NCBI RefSeq assembly: GCF_900149695.1
Contig: NZ_LT703003.1
Span: 806,001-870,000, forward strand
DNA from: Anderseniella sp. Alg231-50
Lineage (GTDB): Bacteria; Pseudomonadota; Alphaproteobacteria; Rhizobiales; Aestuariivirgaceae
Length of the DNA stretch: 64,000 bases
Direction of reading: 5' to 3'
This document shows, piece by piece, positions 26,553-35,474 of the stretch (position 1 is its first letter; each line of letters opens with the position of its first letter). Both the position numbers and the translations under genes were made by a program. Under the pieces are notes generated by a model. That model was not told where the DNA came from and ran no database searches. It saw only the letters and a list, made by a program, of their open reading frames with translations.

Positions 26553-27476
26553 ATGAATAGATCACTTCTGGCCGCAGCAGCAGCCTTGTGCGCCTTCAAC
26601 GCGCCGGCAGGTGCGGCTGACCTGGATCGGCAACTCGGCCTGATCGTCTCCGGCGTTGTGGAACAATGGGCAGGCGTTCAGATAATCAACAACAGCCCTC
26701 AGATTGTGGAGAGCGACGAGACGGTGTTTGCAACAGGCGGCGCGGGCCGGTTGAACCTGCCGCTTGGTGATAATCTGTCAATCCAGTCAGACGCTAAATA
26801 TGAATACAATACCAAGGCAACCGAATCACCAGCCGGCTCTACCGATACCTTTGGCCCACGTTACTCATTCCAGGGCGCAGTGCATCTGAGCTGGCGCGAC
26901 CCGTCCGGCGGTCTGTTTGGTGTGTTCGGTGGTGCAGGAACAACTGATTTTGGAACCGCCCTCGCCGATCCACCGCGTAGTGATGTGGCATTTGTCGGAG
27001 GTGAAGCCCAAGTCTACCTGGATAGCGTTACATTGTACGCACAGGGTGGGTATGTCGATTTTTCTGCTCGAGACTTCCAATCTTTCAGAGCGTTGTCTGA
27101 CGGCCTGTTCGCTCGCGGCGTATTCCGGTGGTTCATGACCAATGACAGCCGTATTCAGATCGAAGGCACATATATGAATGTCGACTACGCCACGTCTGAT
27201 TTCGGCGAAATGGAAGCATTTTCCGTCAGCGCCCGGTATGATTTCACCCTGGCCGGCCTGCCGATTGTCGGGGACACACCGATCTACATCGGTTATCGCG
27301 GCACCTTCCGTGACAGATGTGTTGTTTCAAATGGCGATCCATTCGACGTTGATGATCATACCATCATGATCGGCACATCTTACTCGTTTTCCGGCGACTT
27401 GCTGACAGTGGACCGCCAAGGTGCGACGCTGGACACGCCGGACTTCGACTATGGCTGTTTTGTCTCCCTGGGCTGA
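26553..27476 (+). CDS. Outer-membrane beta-barrel-like protein, function unknown
   Basis: A 307-residue exported protein: signal peptide MNRSLLAAAAALCAFNAPAG, cleavage probably after AGA, then alternating polar/aromatic strands typical of an outer-membrane barrel (LGLIVSGVVEQWAGVQI, LSIQSDAKYEYN, YSFQGAVHLSWRD, SVTLYAQGGYVDFSA, SRIQIEGTYMNVDYA, FSVSARYDFTLAG, TIMIGTSYSFSGD). The last residue is not the usual aromatic, since the chain ends FDYGCFVSLG with a late cysteine that could pair with CVV near residue 255. I see no porin-family signature. The gene is isolated, with non-coding DNA on both sides. Confidence 0.7.
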   Translation: MNRSLLAAAAALCAFNAPAGAADLDRQLGLIVSGVVEQWAGVQIINNSPQIVESDETVFATGGAGRLNLPLGDNLSIQSDAKYEYNTKATESPAGSTDTFGPRYSFQGAVHLSWRDPSGGLFGVFGGAGTTDFGTALADPPRSDVAFVGGEAQVYLDSVTLYAQGGYVDFSARDFQSFRALSDGLFARGVFRWFMTNDSRIQIEGTYMNVDYATSDFGEMEAFSVSARYDFTLAGLPIVGDTPIYIGYRGTFRDRCVVSNGDPFDVDDHTIMIGTSYSFSGDLLTVDRQGATLDTPDFDYGCFVSLG

Positions 27477-27820
27477 AACTCCGGAGGCAGGATACGTACC
27501 GGTCAGCACTGAATACTTTTTTGATGAGTGGGACTCCTCTGGCATCGCCCAGGGTGTTGAACAAGCATCACGGGTTTTCGACTTCAAGCGCCCGCCGCCT
27601 GTACACTCAGCCGAATACAAACACCTTGCTGATCATATGCTGTGCGCACATAGCTGTGTAAGGCGGTAAGCTGGCTGGCCCAGGTTGAACCAGAAGGTGT
27701 GAGCAATTCTTTATGGTGCAAGTATTTGCCGTCTGACAGGCGGCAAATCGTGACGGTTGGTGGATGTGGTTTGGCCACCAACCTTATTCACCAGACAAAA
27801 CAATGGTTTGCCAGGAAAAT
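27477..27820. other. Non-coding region with two hairpins next to tRNA-Asn
   Basis: No gene is seen. Two perfect inverted repeats lie close together: ATTTGCCG/CGGCAAAT at 27724-27731 and 27741-27748, and GGTTGGTGG/CCACCAACC at 27755-27763 and 27775-27783. The second is 37 bases past the 3' end of tRNA-Asn (transcribed leftward), so either may act as its terminator, though neither has a clear T-run. Confidence 0.4.
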
Positions 27821-27895
27821 TGGCTCCCCGGGAGGGATTCGAACCCCCGACCGATCGGTTAACAGCCGATTGCTCTACCACTGAGCTACCGAGGA
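27821..27895 (-). tRNA. tRNA-Asn (anticodon GTT)
   Basis: A complete cloverleaf of 75 bases on the minus strand with the CCA end encoded. Acceptor stem TCCTCGG pairs with CCGGGGA; D-arm GCTC-AGTGGTA-GAGC; anticodon arm ATCGG-CTGTTAA-CCGAT reads GTT; T-arm GGGGG-TTCGAAT-CCCTC. All stems pair (two G-T pairs). Confidence 0.97.
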
Positions 27896-28033
27896 AGGAT
27901 GGCCTGCCTATAGCAGACAGTTTCGCGGTGTTAAAGCCCAATTTGCCACATTGTGACACTAAGTTTAAAAACTCTTTCGATTCAGCGGCCAACGCCCTTG
28001 TATCGCGGTGATGCAATGGTTAGATGGCGGCTG

Positions 28034-28333
28034 ATGACAAGACGTGTTCGCATCGGCAATCATTCACTGAAAGTGCCCGGCAGCCCGACCGCGCGCCGGT
28101 TGCTCGGCGCCGGCCTCGTGGTTGGCGGGATACTGGGCTTTCTCCCCATACTGGGCTTCTGGATGGTGCCGCTCGGCCTGATTATCCTGTCGATCGATTC
28201 GAGTATTGTCAGGCGCTGGCGTCGGCGCATTGAAGTCAAGCACGGGGGCTGGCTGAAGAAGCGGTTTCCAAGGTTTGCCGCGTTGCTCGGCCTTGCCAAC
28301 AACGGCAATGGCAACAACAATAGGCAGGCTTAG
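28034..28333 (+). CDS. Small membrane protein of unknown function
   Basis: A 99-residue protein beginning MTRRVRIGNHSLKVPG. It has one long hydrophobic region, probably two helices in a hairpin (LLGAGLVVGGILGFLPILGF and WMVPLGLIILSID), flanked by strongly basic segments (VRRWRRRIEVKHGGWLKKRF) and an Asn-rich tail. I recall similar short proteins in alphaproteobacteria, but no function. ATG 28016 is an alternative start; neither has a clear ribosome site. It is separated from the next gene by three bases and probably shares its transcript. Confidence 0.65.
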   Translation: MTRRVRIGNHSLKVPGSPTARRLLGAGLVVGGILGFLPILGFWMVPLGLIILSIDSSIVRRWRRRIEVKHGGWLKKRFPRFAALLGLANNGNGNNNRQA

Positions 28334-28336
28334 GAC

Positions 28337-29155
28337 ATGCCGCAGCCGCAAGGGAGCGACACATTGATCATTGGCAAGGACGATCTGGTGGCGCAACTCT
28401 CGGCACTGGGAGTAAAGCGGGGCGATGGAGTTTTCGTGCACACGTCGCTGGCCCGGATCGGCCATGTCATCGGCGGCCCGAGAGGCCTGATAGAAGCGCT
28501 GATTGAGGCCGTTGGTGATCGCGGCCTGATCGGCATGCCGGGCTTCAGCCAGGACGCCTATGATCCCGCCACTCTGATTGACGTCAGCCTGTCCGAAGAA
28601 GAGCGTCTGCATCTCAGGTCCCAGGTGCCCGGCTTCGACCCGGAGCGCTCCGATGTGCGGCAGAACGGGGCGGTTCCGGAGGCCTTCCGGCGCTGGCCCG
28701 GGGTAGCCAGAAGCAACCATCCCACAAGCTCCGTTCTCCTGCTGGGCCATGATGCCGCCGAACTGGCGGCCGATCATGACCCGCTCGACTGGGCCACCGG
28801 TCCCGAAACCCCGTGGGGGCGGCTGAGAGACCGGCCCGCCATGAAGATATTGCTGATCGGCGTGGGCTGGAACCGATGTTCCGCCCTGCACGCGGCTGAA
28901 AGCACCGCCAAGCACCGTCGCACCATCCTGCGTGATATCAGGTACGGCGCGGACGGAGCCTGGATCAAGGCGCCCGATGTGGAAGATGATCTCGGCCGTC
29001 TGTTCGTACCTGCCGGCGAAGCCTGGGAGGAAACCGGCGCCGTGACCACGGGCAAGATCGGCAATGCGGAAAGCAGGCTCACTGGCTATGGCGCACTGGT
29101 TACATTCGCCGCCGACTGGATTGACCGGCAGAACCGCAAGGACGGCATTACCTGA
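28337..29155 (+). CDS. AAC(3)-family aminoglycoside N-acetyltransferase-like protein
   Basis: A 272-residue protein of the Antibiotic_NAT (AAC(3)/FrbF/YokD) family. The N-terminus holds the CoA-side pattern DGVFVHTSLARIGHVIGGP, then IGMPGFS, and the conserved RSNHPTSSVLLLGHDAAEL near residue 130, followed by ETPWGRLRD and IGVGWNRCSALHAAE. Homologs acetylate an amino group using acetyl-CoA, but many chromosomal members do not give aminoglycoside resistance. There is no mobile-element context here. It overlaps the convergent TetR gene by eight bases. Substrate unknown. Confidence 0.85.
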   Translation: MPQPQGSDTLIIGKDDLVAQLSALGVKRGDGVFVHTSLARIGHVIGGPRGLIEALIEAVGDRGLIGMPGFSQDAYDPATLIDVSLSEEERLHLRSQVPGFDPERSDVRQNGAVPEAFRRWPGVARSNHPTSSVLLLGHDAAELAADHDPLDWATGPETPWGRLRDRPAMKILLIGVGWNRCSALHAAESTAKHRRTILRDIRYGADGAWIKAPDVEDDLGRLFVPAGEAWEETGAVTTGKIGNAESRLTGYGALVTFAADWIDRQNRKDGIT

Positions 29156-29771
29156 GCAGCGACGGCGTGGTGTCAGCTATCAGCGCCTCGACATCAAGGC
29201 CGGGTGCAACCTTGGCATAGTCCTCATCGATCAGCAGCGATGCTGCACCGTGCACGAATGTCCAGAGCCGGACCGCTATGGTTTTCGGATCGCCCGGCAC
29301 ATTGTGGCGCTCGCAATAAAGAGCAACCTGCTCGATTACGCTGCCAAAACACTTCATGCCGTCATCTTCGACGCTGGAGGCCTTCTTGAGCAGCGGGTGC
29401 TGACCGAACATCAGTCGGAACAGGCGCTGTTCTTCGACAGCAAAGCGAACATAGGCATGACCCATGGCGATCAAACCGGCAAGGGTGGCGACCCCTGCCT
29501 CTTCCACGGCAGCCGTTGAGCGCCGGGTCATTTCGTCGAATCCCATGCCCATGACCAGTTCAAGCACCTCATTGCGATCGCGGAAATGCTTGTAGGGTGC
29601 CGCCGTCGAGACCCCTGCCTGATGGCAGGCATCGGACAGCTTGAAATTTTCCGCACCATCGCGCCTGACGAGATCGTATGACGCCAGCACCATCGCCTCT
29701 TTCAGATCGCCATGATGATAGCGGGATTTGGATTGCACCGCGGCGCCTTCATCCCTGATTTGTGTCGTCAT
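29148..29771 (-). CDS. TetR-family transcriptional regulator of the adjacent RND pump
   Basis: A 207-residue regulator. Residues about 20-65 form the TetR DNA-binding domain (LKEAMVLASYDLVRRDGAEN, FKLSDACHQAGVSTAAPYKHF); the C-terminal domain (about 80-200) binds an unknown ligand and has the TetR_C-type VRLWTFVHGAASLLID. The start ATG 29771 has AGGAATT upstream; the frame is open further but overlaps the operators. It is divergent from the RND genes, with operators between, so it probably represses the pump and itself until a toxic ligand binds. Confidence 0.9.
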   Translation of the reverse strand: MTTQIRDEGAAVQSKSRYHHGDLKEAMVLASYDLVRRDGAENFKLSDACHQAGVSTAAPYKHFRDRNEVLELVMGMGFDEMTRRSTAAVEEAGVATLAGLIAMGHAYVRFAVEEQRLFRLMFGQHPLLKKASSVEDDGMKCFGSVIEQVALYCERHNVPGDPKTIAVRLWTFVHGAASLLIDEDYAKVAPGLDVEALIADTTPSLLR

Positions 29772-29790
29772 CTTAATTCCTGACTGCGAC

Positions 29791-29815
29791 AAAAAGTTAG
29801 ACCGACTAACTTTTT
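29791..29815. promoter_or_regulatory. TetR operator candidate, proximal site
   Basis: A perfect 10-base inverted repeat AAAAAGTTAG / CTAACTTTTT with a five-base spacer (accga), 20 bases upstream of the TetR start. It shares the GTTAG half-site with the larger site beside it. Confidence 0.75.
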
Positions 29816-29816
29816 C

Positions 29817-29864
29817 CTTGAAAGTTAGCTGATCTAACATATGTTAGTCGACGTAACTTTCAAG
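29817..29864. promoter_or_regulatory. TetR operator candidate, nested double palindrome
   Basis: An outer inverted repeat CTTGAAAGTTA (29817-29827) / TAACTTTCAAG (29854-29864) encloses the inner perfect palindrome CTAACATATGTTAG (29834-29847). With the site at 29791 this gives several GTTAG/CTAAC half-sites within 75 bases, all between the TetR and RND starts, so several dimers could bind. Confidence 0.75.
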
Positions 29865-29887
29865 GTCAAAGCTCGAAGGAGACGCTC

Positions 29888-31057
29888 GTGAGTGACCTGC
29901 AGAACTATACCGGGAACGAACCCGAGAGCAAATCGACCGGACTTGGACGCAAGCTTGTGCGTGGCCTGGTGATTGGAAGCACGGCGCTGGTGATTGCCGC
30001 TACGACTGCCGGCGGCATAGCAGCGCTGCAGTATCGTGCGTCTACCGAAGCGCAGCCACTGCAACACCCGCCGCTTGCGGTTACGACATTGCCGGTCAGG
30101 ATGCAGGAGCAGTACGTAACGCAGACCCGCTATGTCGGACGGCTGGAACCGGCACGCCAGACCAGCCTTGCCTTTGAGCTGGCAGGCCTGGTTCTCACCA
30201 TCAGCGTGGACGAAGGCTCGAAAGTTCGCACCGGTGATGTCATTGCACAACTGGACACGGACAGGCTGAAGGCCGACCGCAAACGGCTGCAGGCACGCAA
30301 GCGCGAACTGGAAGCAGAACGCACACTGGCGCGACTGACGCTGAAACGCCAGTCGAACCTGCGCAAGAAAGGCTTCAGCCCGCAGCAGAGCGAAGACGAG
30401 GCAACCGCCAGTGTCGATCGCATAACGGCTTCCATTGACCAGGTCACGGCCCAGATGGACCTGGTGGACATCGACATCAGAAAGTCCGTTCTGACCGCCC
30501 CTTTCGACGGAGTGGTGGGCACACGCAATATCGATGACGGCAGTGTCATCACGGCCGGAACAGCGGTTGTCTCGCTGCTTGAGACCGGCAAACCGCAGGC
30601 CCGTATCGGCCTGCCGCCGGATGTGGCCCGGTCGCTTGATCGAAACGCCCGATACCGGATCGAGACCGATGCGGGGCCGGTTTCCGCCCGCCTGTCGTCA
30701 ATGAGGCCGGACCTGCAAACGGCCACCCAGACGGTGCCCGTGCTGTTCGATATGGTTACTTCAAATGGCGCAGCCTTCCAGCAGATCGTTACACTCAACG
30801 TGGAAACACCGGTGCGCGAACGCGGAACCTGGCTGCCGCTTGCCGCCCTGAAAGAAGGTCACAAGGGCTTGTGGTCTGTTCTTGTGGTTGCAGCTCAGGA
30901 CGGGCAGGCAAAAGTCCAGACTGAAGCGGTGGAGGTGCTGCACATCGAAGGCGAAAGGGCATATGTCCGCGGCACGCTCAGGGCCAATGCACAAGTGGTG
31001 TCCAAAGGAGGCCACAGGGTTGTGTCAGGCCAACTTGTAGCGCTGACCGGGAGCTGA
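29888..31057 (+). CDS. RND efflux periplasmic adaptor (membrane fusion protein)
   Basis: A 389-residue adaptor with an N-terminal membrane anchor (LVRGLVIGSTALVIAATTAG, about residues 19-38). It then has a barrel-sandwich/lipoyl half (YVGRLEPARQTSLAFELAGL, IDEGSKV-type VDEGSKVRTGDVIAQLDTD), a coiled-coil hairpin (LKADRKRLQARKRELEAER through QVTAQMDLVDIDI) and the returning lipoyl half (LTAPFDGVVGTRNID). GTG 29888 is the start, with a strong GAAGGAG site. It bridges the RND pump to an outer-membrane channel; no TolC homolog is encoded here. It is seven bases ahead of the pump gene. Confidence 0.92.
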   Translation: MSDLQNYTGNEPESKSTGLGRKLVRGLVIGSTALVIAATTAGGIAALQYRASTEAQPLQHPPLAVTTLPVRMQEQYVTQTRYVGRLEPARQTSLAFELAGLVLTISVDEGSKVRTGDVIAQLDTDRLKADRKRLQARKRELEAERTLARLTLKRQSNLRKKGFSPQQSEDEATASVDRITASIDQVTAQMDLVDIDIRKSVLTAPFDGVVGTRNIDDGSVITAGTAVVSLLETGKPQARIGLPPDVARSLDRNARYRIETDAGPVSARLSSMRPDLQTATQTVPVLFDMVTSNGAAFQQIVTLNVETPVRERGTWLPLAALKEGHKGLWSVLVVAAQDGQAKVQTEAVEVLHIEGERAYVRGTLRANAQVVSKGGHRVVSGQLVALTGS

Positions 31058-31064
31058 CACCGCC

Positions 31065-34000
31065 ATGTCCACCCTGCTGTACCGCAATCGGCGTGTGTTT
31101 GCCCTGGTCGTCGTGATGATGCTGGCCACCGGATTGTCAGCCCTGCTGACCATCGGGCGCCAGGAAGACCCGACAATAACCAACCTGTTTGCCACTGTGG
31201 TAACGCCATATCCCGGCGCTGATCCATCGCGCGTTGAGGCGCTGGTTACCGAGAAGATCGAAACCGAACTGAAGGAAATCCCTGAAATTGCAGAGATTAC
31301 CTCGGTTTCGAGATCCGGCATATCTGTGGTTCAGGTGGAATTGTCACAATTCATCTCAGATGAAAAGATCGAGCAGAGCTGGTCGGAAATCCGCGATGCG
31401 CTGTCCGATGCCGCGCGCGAGTTTCCGCAAGGTGCCACGCAACCCGAATTCGACAATGACCGCACCGGTGCGTTCACCGCAATCTTCGCGCTGCAGCCGG
31501 TTATTCCGGACGACACCAAGATTGCCATTGTCCAGCGTATCGGCGAGGCACTGCAGGACCGTTTGCGAGGTGTCTCCGGCACCAAGCTGGTGGAAATCTA
31601 CGGCGCCAGCCCGGAAGAGATAACCGTCACCATCGACACCCAGCGACTGACGGCGCTCGGCCTGACCGCAAGTGCCGTTTCAGACGCCATATCGCAGGCT
31701 GACACCAAGGTTCGGGCAGGCCAGGTGCGCGGCAAAGCCATGGACCTGCTGATCGAGGTGGCGGGTGAGATCAAGGCGCTGGACCGTATCCTTGCCATCC
31801 CCGTCAAGACCGGGGAACAGGGCCTGCTGGTCAAGGTCGGCGACGTCGCGAAAGTCACCCGCGGCCTGCGCCGGCCGACCACAAGCATCGCCATCATCGA
31901 CGGCAATCCCGGCATCCTGGTGGCTGCACGCATGGAAGACGATCTGCAGGTCGACGCATGGTCGGCGCGCATATCGACAGCCGCGCAGGAGTTCTCCGAA
32001 ACCTTGCCGGCGGGCATGAAGCTGGAACAATTGTTTGACCAGGCGCAGTACACGTCGGACCGCCTGTCCGGCGTGCTGCAGAACATGGCGATCGGCACGT
32101 CGCTGGTCATTGCCGTGCTGTTCTTCACCCTGGGCTGGCGCGCCGCCTTCATCGTGGCCATGGTGATCCCGTTTGCCACCATCGTTTCGATTGCCGGTCT
32201 GCAGGCTGCGGGCATTCCGATCCACCAGATGTCGATCACCGGCCTGATCGTTGCCCTGGGGCTGCTGGTCGACGGTGCCATCGTCATGACAGACGAAGTG
32301 CGCAAGCGGTTGCAGGCAGGCGCGGATAAACTCGAAGCTGTCGACAAGGCGGTCAGGCGCCTGACGATCCCGCTGATTGCGTCCACCGCAACCACCGTGT
32401 TTGCTTTCATGCCGATGGCCCTGTTACCGGGCCCGGCCGGCGACTTTGTCGGCTCGATCGCGCTGGCGGTGATCATCATGCTGGTGGTGTCACTGGGCCT
32501 CGCCCTCACCTTTACCCCGGCGCTGGCCGGCTGGATGCTGCCTGCGGGCGCAAACGGCGAGACGCGGCGCGGATTTGCAGGCGGCATGTCGTTCGGCCCG
32601 ATTGGCCGGATGTTTGCCAGCATCTTGCGGACAGCCCTGCGCCATCCAGGCCTCGCGATCGCCGCCTCACTGATGTTGCCGGTGATCGGGTTCGGATCGT
32701 TTCAGACGCTGAAACCGCAGTTCTTCCCCGGCGTGGACCGCAATCAGTTCTATGTCCAGGTCAAGCTTGCCGACGGCACCGCCATTTCAGAAACGCAACA
32801 GGTTGCCCGCAAGGTCGAGCGGGTCATCAAGGCGGAGACGCAAGTCAGCGAAGTGACCTGGGTTGTCGGGGAGAGTGCGCCTGCGTTTTACTACAACATG
32901 ATCGGCAACCAGGACGGGGTTTCAAGCTTTGCCGAAGCGCTGGTCACCACCACGTCACCACAGGCAACCGAAGCAATGCTGGACCGGCTGCAGAAGAACC
33001 TGGATGGGGCAGCGCCGGAGGCCCGGGTGATCGTGCGCGGCCTGGTCCAGGGCCCGCCGGTCAATGCGCCCGTTGAAATCCGCATTGTCGGCCAGAACCT
33101 GGCAACCCTGCGCGAATTGGGTGAACAGGTACAGCTCATCATGCAGCAGGTGCCGGGCATCATGATCACCCGCACCGAAATCGGCGCCGGTGCACCCAAG
33201 CTCAAGGTGGAACTGTCGGAAGAAAAGGTTCGCCTTGCCGGCATGACACTCGGCCAGGTGGCACAGCAACTGGAGGCCCGGCTTGAAGGCACGACCGGCG
33301 GTTCGATCATCGAAGCCAGCGAAGAGCTCCCCGTCCGGGTGCGCGCCAGCGACAGTGGGCGCGGATCGGTTGACGCCATCGCGAGTCTCGACCTGAGCAT
33401 GCCGCAGACCGGCCAGAACATTGCCGGCATCCCGATGGACGCGCTTGGCGAGATGAAGGTGGTGCCGTCGGAAACCGCCATCCACCGGCGCAACGGCGAA
33501 CGCATCAACACCATCCAGGGCTTTGTCGAGCGCAATGTACTGCCCGAGCAGGCTTTGCAGACGGTGCAGCGGCGCATCGCCGACAGCGGCCTGTCGCTGC
33601 CGCCGGGCTACCGGCTGGAACTGGGCGGGGATTCCGATGCGCGCGATGAAACCCTGCGCAATTTGCTGGGTCCGCTCGGCCTGATCATCGCGCTTACCGT
33701 TGCCGCCATCTTCCTGACATTCGGTTCCTACCGGCTGTCGCTTGTCGCGGGCCTGGTTTCCATCATGTCGATGGGGCTGAGCCTGCTGGCGCTGGCGATA
33801 TTCCAGTACCCGTTCGGCATCCAGGCGGTGATCGGCGTCATCGGGTCAATCGGCGTATCGATAAATGCGGCAATCATCATCCTGACGGCGCTGCAGGCAA
33901 ACGCCGGTGCCATGCGCGGCGAGATCAGCGAAATGGTTGCCGTCGTGACCGGACAGAGCCGTCATATCGTGTCGACGACGCTGACCACGTTCGGCGGTTT

Positions 34001-34202
34001 CCTGCCGCTGATCCTGGAAGGCGGCGGGTTCTGGCCGCCGTTCGCCATGGCCATCGCCGGCGGGGTGCTGCTGTCGACGGTGGTGTCGTTCTTCTTCGTG
34101 CCACCGGCGTTTGCGCTGCTGACCAGATACGGCCGGCTGCCCGGCGCTGCGTCATCTGCAGAACAGCCCGACCCCGTCCCGGCGGCAGTACCTGCGACCT
34201 AG
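31065..34202 (+). CDS. RND efflux permease subunit (AcrB/HAE1-like)
   Basis: A 1045-residue RND pump with the typical twelve helices and two large periplasmic loops; N-terminal MSTLLYRNRRVFALVVVMML and QEDPTITN are typical. In TM4 the proton-relay motif reads LLVDGAIV (D403, G404), so AcrB D407 is kept but D408 is replaced by glycine. In TM10 the position of AcrB K940 is isoleucine (INAAIII, residue 933). The coupling network is therefore unlike AcrB's, though divergent RND groups share this. It is the second gene of the tetR-controlled operon; its stop overlaps the convergent aminotransferase stop. Substrates unknown. Confidence 0.92.
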   Translation: MSTLLYRNRRVFALVVVMMLATGLSALLTIGRQEDPTITNLFATVVTPYPGADPSRVEALVTEKIETELKEIPEIAEITSVSRSGISVVQVELSQFISDEKIEQSWSEIRDALSDAAREFPQGATQPEFDNDRTGAFTAIFALQPVIPDDTKIAIVQRIGEALQDRLRGVSGTKLVEIYGASPEEITVTIDTQRLTALGLTASAVSDAISQADTKVRAGQVRGKAMDLLIEVAGEIKALDRILAIPVKTGEQGLLVKVGDVAKVTRGLRRPTTSIAIIDGNPGILVAARMEDDLQVDAWSARISTAAQEFSETLPAGMKLEQLFDQAQYTSDRLSGVLQNMAIGTSLVIAVLFFTLGWRAAFIVAMVIPFATIVSIAGLQAAGIPIHQMSITGLIVALGLLVDGAIVMTDEVRKRLQAGADKLEAVDKAVRRLTIPLIASTATTVFAFMPMALLPGPAGDFVGSIALAVIIMLVVSLGLALTFTPALAGWMLPAGANGETRRGFAGGMSFGPIGRMFASILRTALRHPGLAIAASLMLPVIGFGSFQTLKPQFFPGVDRNQFYVQVKLADGTAISETQQVARKVERVIKAETQVSEVTWVVGESAPAFYYNMIGNQDGVSSFAEALVTTTSPQATEAMLDRLQKNLDGAAPEARVIVRGLVQGPPVNAPVEIRIVGQNLATLRELGEQVQLIMQQVPGIMITRTEIGAGAPKLKVELSEEKVRLAGMTLGQVAQQLEARLEGTTGGSIIEASEELPVRVRASDSGRGSVDAIASLDLSMPQTGQNIAGIPMDALGEMKVVPSETAIHRRNGERINTIQGFVERNVLPEQALQTVQRRIADSGLSLPPGYRLELGGDSDARDETLRNLLGPLGLIIALTVAAIFLTFGSYRLSLVAGLVSIMSMGLSLLALAIFQYPFGIQAVIGVIGSIGVSINAAIIILTALQANAGAMRGEISEMVAVVTGQSRHIVSTTLTTFGGFLPLILEGGGFWPPFAMAIAGGVLLSTVVSFFFVPPAFALLTRYGRLPGAASSAEQPDPVPAAVPAT

Positions 34203-35464
34203 TCCAACCTGACTGCCGCATACGAAATGGCGTCGACGGTCTGCTCGATGTCGGCCTCCGTCAGGGCCAGGCACGGATACAGCTTGCCGGGTGACTTGAA
34301 GATGCCCTTGTCGCGCAGCAGCTTGTTGAAGCGCAGGTTGCGGGCGGCATCTGCCTTGTACACGTCGCGATAGTCCTTGATTTTCGTTGATGTAAACAGC
34401 ACGTCGAACAGGGTCGGGTCGCCGACGATCTGGTGATCAAAACCGGCCTTGCCGAGATGTTCGGAAATGGCGTCCATCAGTGTCTTGCCGAGCGCGCGCA
34501 GTTTGTCGTACTGGCCGGGGCGGCGCAGGATTTCCATGGTCTTCATGCCGGCAACCGCCGCAATGGGGTTGCCGCTCAGCGTGCCGAGCTGCATCAGGAA
34601 CCCGTCGGCGCCGACCTTGGCCTTGTCGAAATGCGCCATGATGCCGGCCTTGCCGGCAATGGCGGCCAGCGGGAAGCCGCCGCCGATGATCTTGCCGAGC
34701 GTGCACACATCCGGGGTGACACCGTAAAGCTCCTGGGCACCGCCATAGGCGAAGCGGAAGCCGGTGACGATCTCGTCGAACACCAGCACGATGCCGTGCC
34801 TGTCGCATTCCTCGCGCAGCGCCTGCAGGAAGCCCGGCGCCGGCGGAATGACCCGTTGCAGCGGCTCCACGATGATGCCGGCGATCTCATGACCGTGCTC
34901 TGCGATCAGCGAGCGGGCAAACTCGATGTCGTTGAACGGCGCCACCAGCATCTCATCGCGCACGCCGGATGGAATACCGGCGGAATCCGGCACGGCGAGC
35001 GGGAAATTGGTGAGCTTGTCCGGCGCCAGGCTCATCTGGGCTTCGGCCGACATGCCGTGATAACCGCCTTCGAACTTCATGATCTTGTCACGACCGGTAA
35101 AGGCGCGCGCCAGCCGCATGGCGTACATGTCGGCCTCGCCACCGGAGGTCACATACCGGACCTGCTCGCCGCACGCCATGGCATCGCAAATCTGTTCCGC
35201 CAGTTCGATGCCGGCGGCATTGTTGGCAAAGAACGTCAGGCCTTTTGGCAGTTGCTCCTGCACTGCTTCAAGCACTTCCGGGTGACCGTGGCCCAGCAGC
35301 ATCGGACCTGAACCGATCAGGTAGTCGACATACTCGTTGCCGTCTTCATCCCAGACCCTGGAGCCCCTGCCCTCGCGAATGATGATGCCGGGATCGAAGT
35401 TGCCGAAACCGCCTGCCGGCAGTACGGCATTGGCCCGGTCAATCCAGCTGGTTTGCGACTTCAT
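34199..35464 (-). CDS. Class III aminotransferase family, glutamate-1-semialdehyde mutase-like
   Basis: A 421-residue PLP enzyme. Motifs: GSGPMLLGHGHP near residue 52-62, YVTSGGEADMYAMRLARA near 104, GGYHG (133-137), and FDEIVTGFR (229-237, D230 pairs with the PLP nitrogen). The PLP lysine is K258 in CTLGKIIGGGFP. The fold is shared by GSA aminomutase and omega-aminotransferases. A second, housekeeping hemL is not needed because this organism has a C4-pathway hemA at 53427, so this copy most likely acts on the amine catabolised by its operon. It is the last gene of the six-gene operon (10-base gap to the upstream enolase-superfamily gene). Confidence 0.87.
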   Translation of the reverse strand: MKSQTSWIDRANAVLPAGGFGNFDPGIIIREGRGSRVWDEDGNEYVDYLIGSGPMLLGHGHPEVLEAVQEQLPKGLTFFANNAAGIELAEQICDAMACGEQVRYVTSGGEADMYAMRLARAFTGRDKIMKFEGGYHGMSAEAQMSLAPDKLTNFPLAVPDSAGIPSGVRDEMLVAPFNDIEFARSLIAEHGHEIAGIIVEPLQRVIPPAPGFLQALREECDRHGIVLVFDEIVTGFRFAYGGAQELYGVTPDVCTLGKIIGGGFPLAAIAGKAGIMAHFDKAKVGADGFLMQLGTLSGNPIAAVAGMKTMEILRRPGQYDKLRALGKTLMDAISEHLGKAGFDHQIVGDPTLFDVLFTSTKIKDYRDVYKADAARNLRFNKLLRDKGIFKSPGKLYPCLALTEADIEQTVDAISYAAVRLD

Positions 35465-35474
35465 GATGATACTC

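Noticed and set aside
28337-29155. AAC(3)-like protein as an acquired antibiotic resistance gene
   Set aside because: It has chromosomal context, normal composition and no mobile element. The family includes many members with other substrates.
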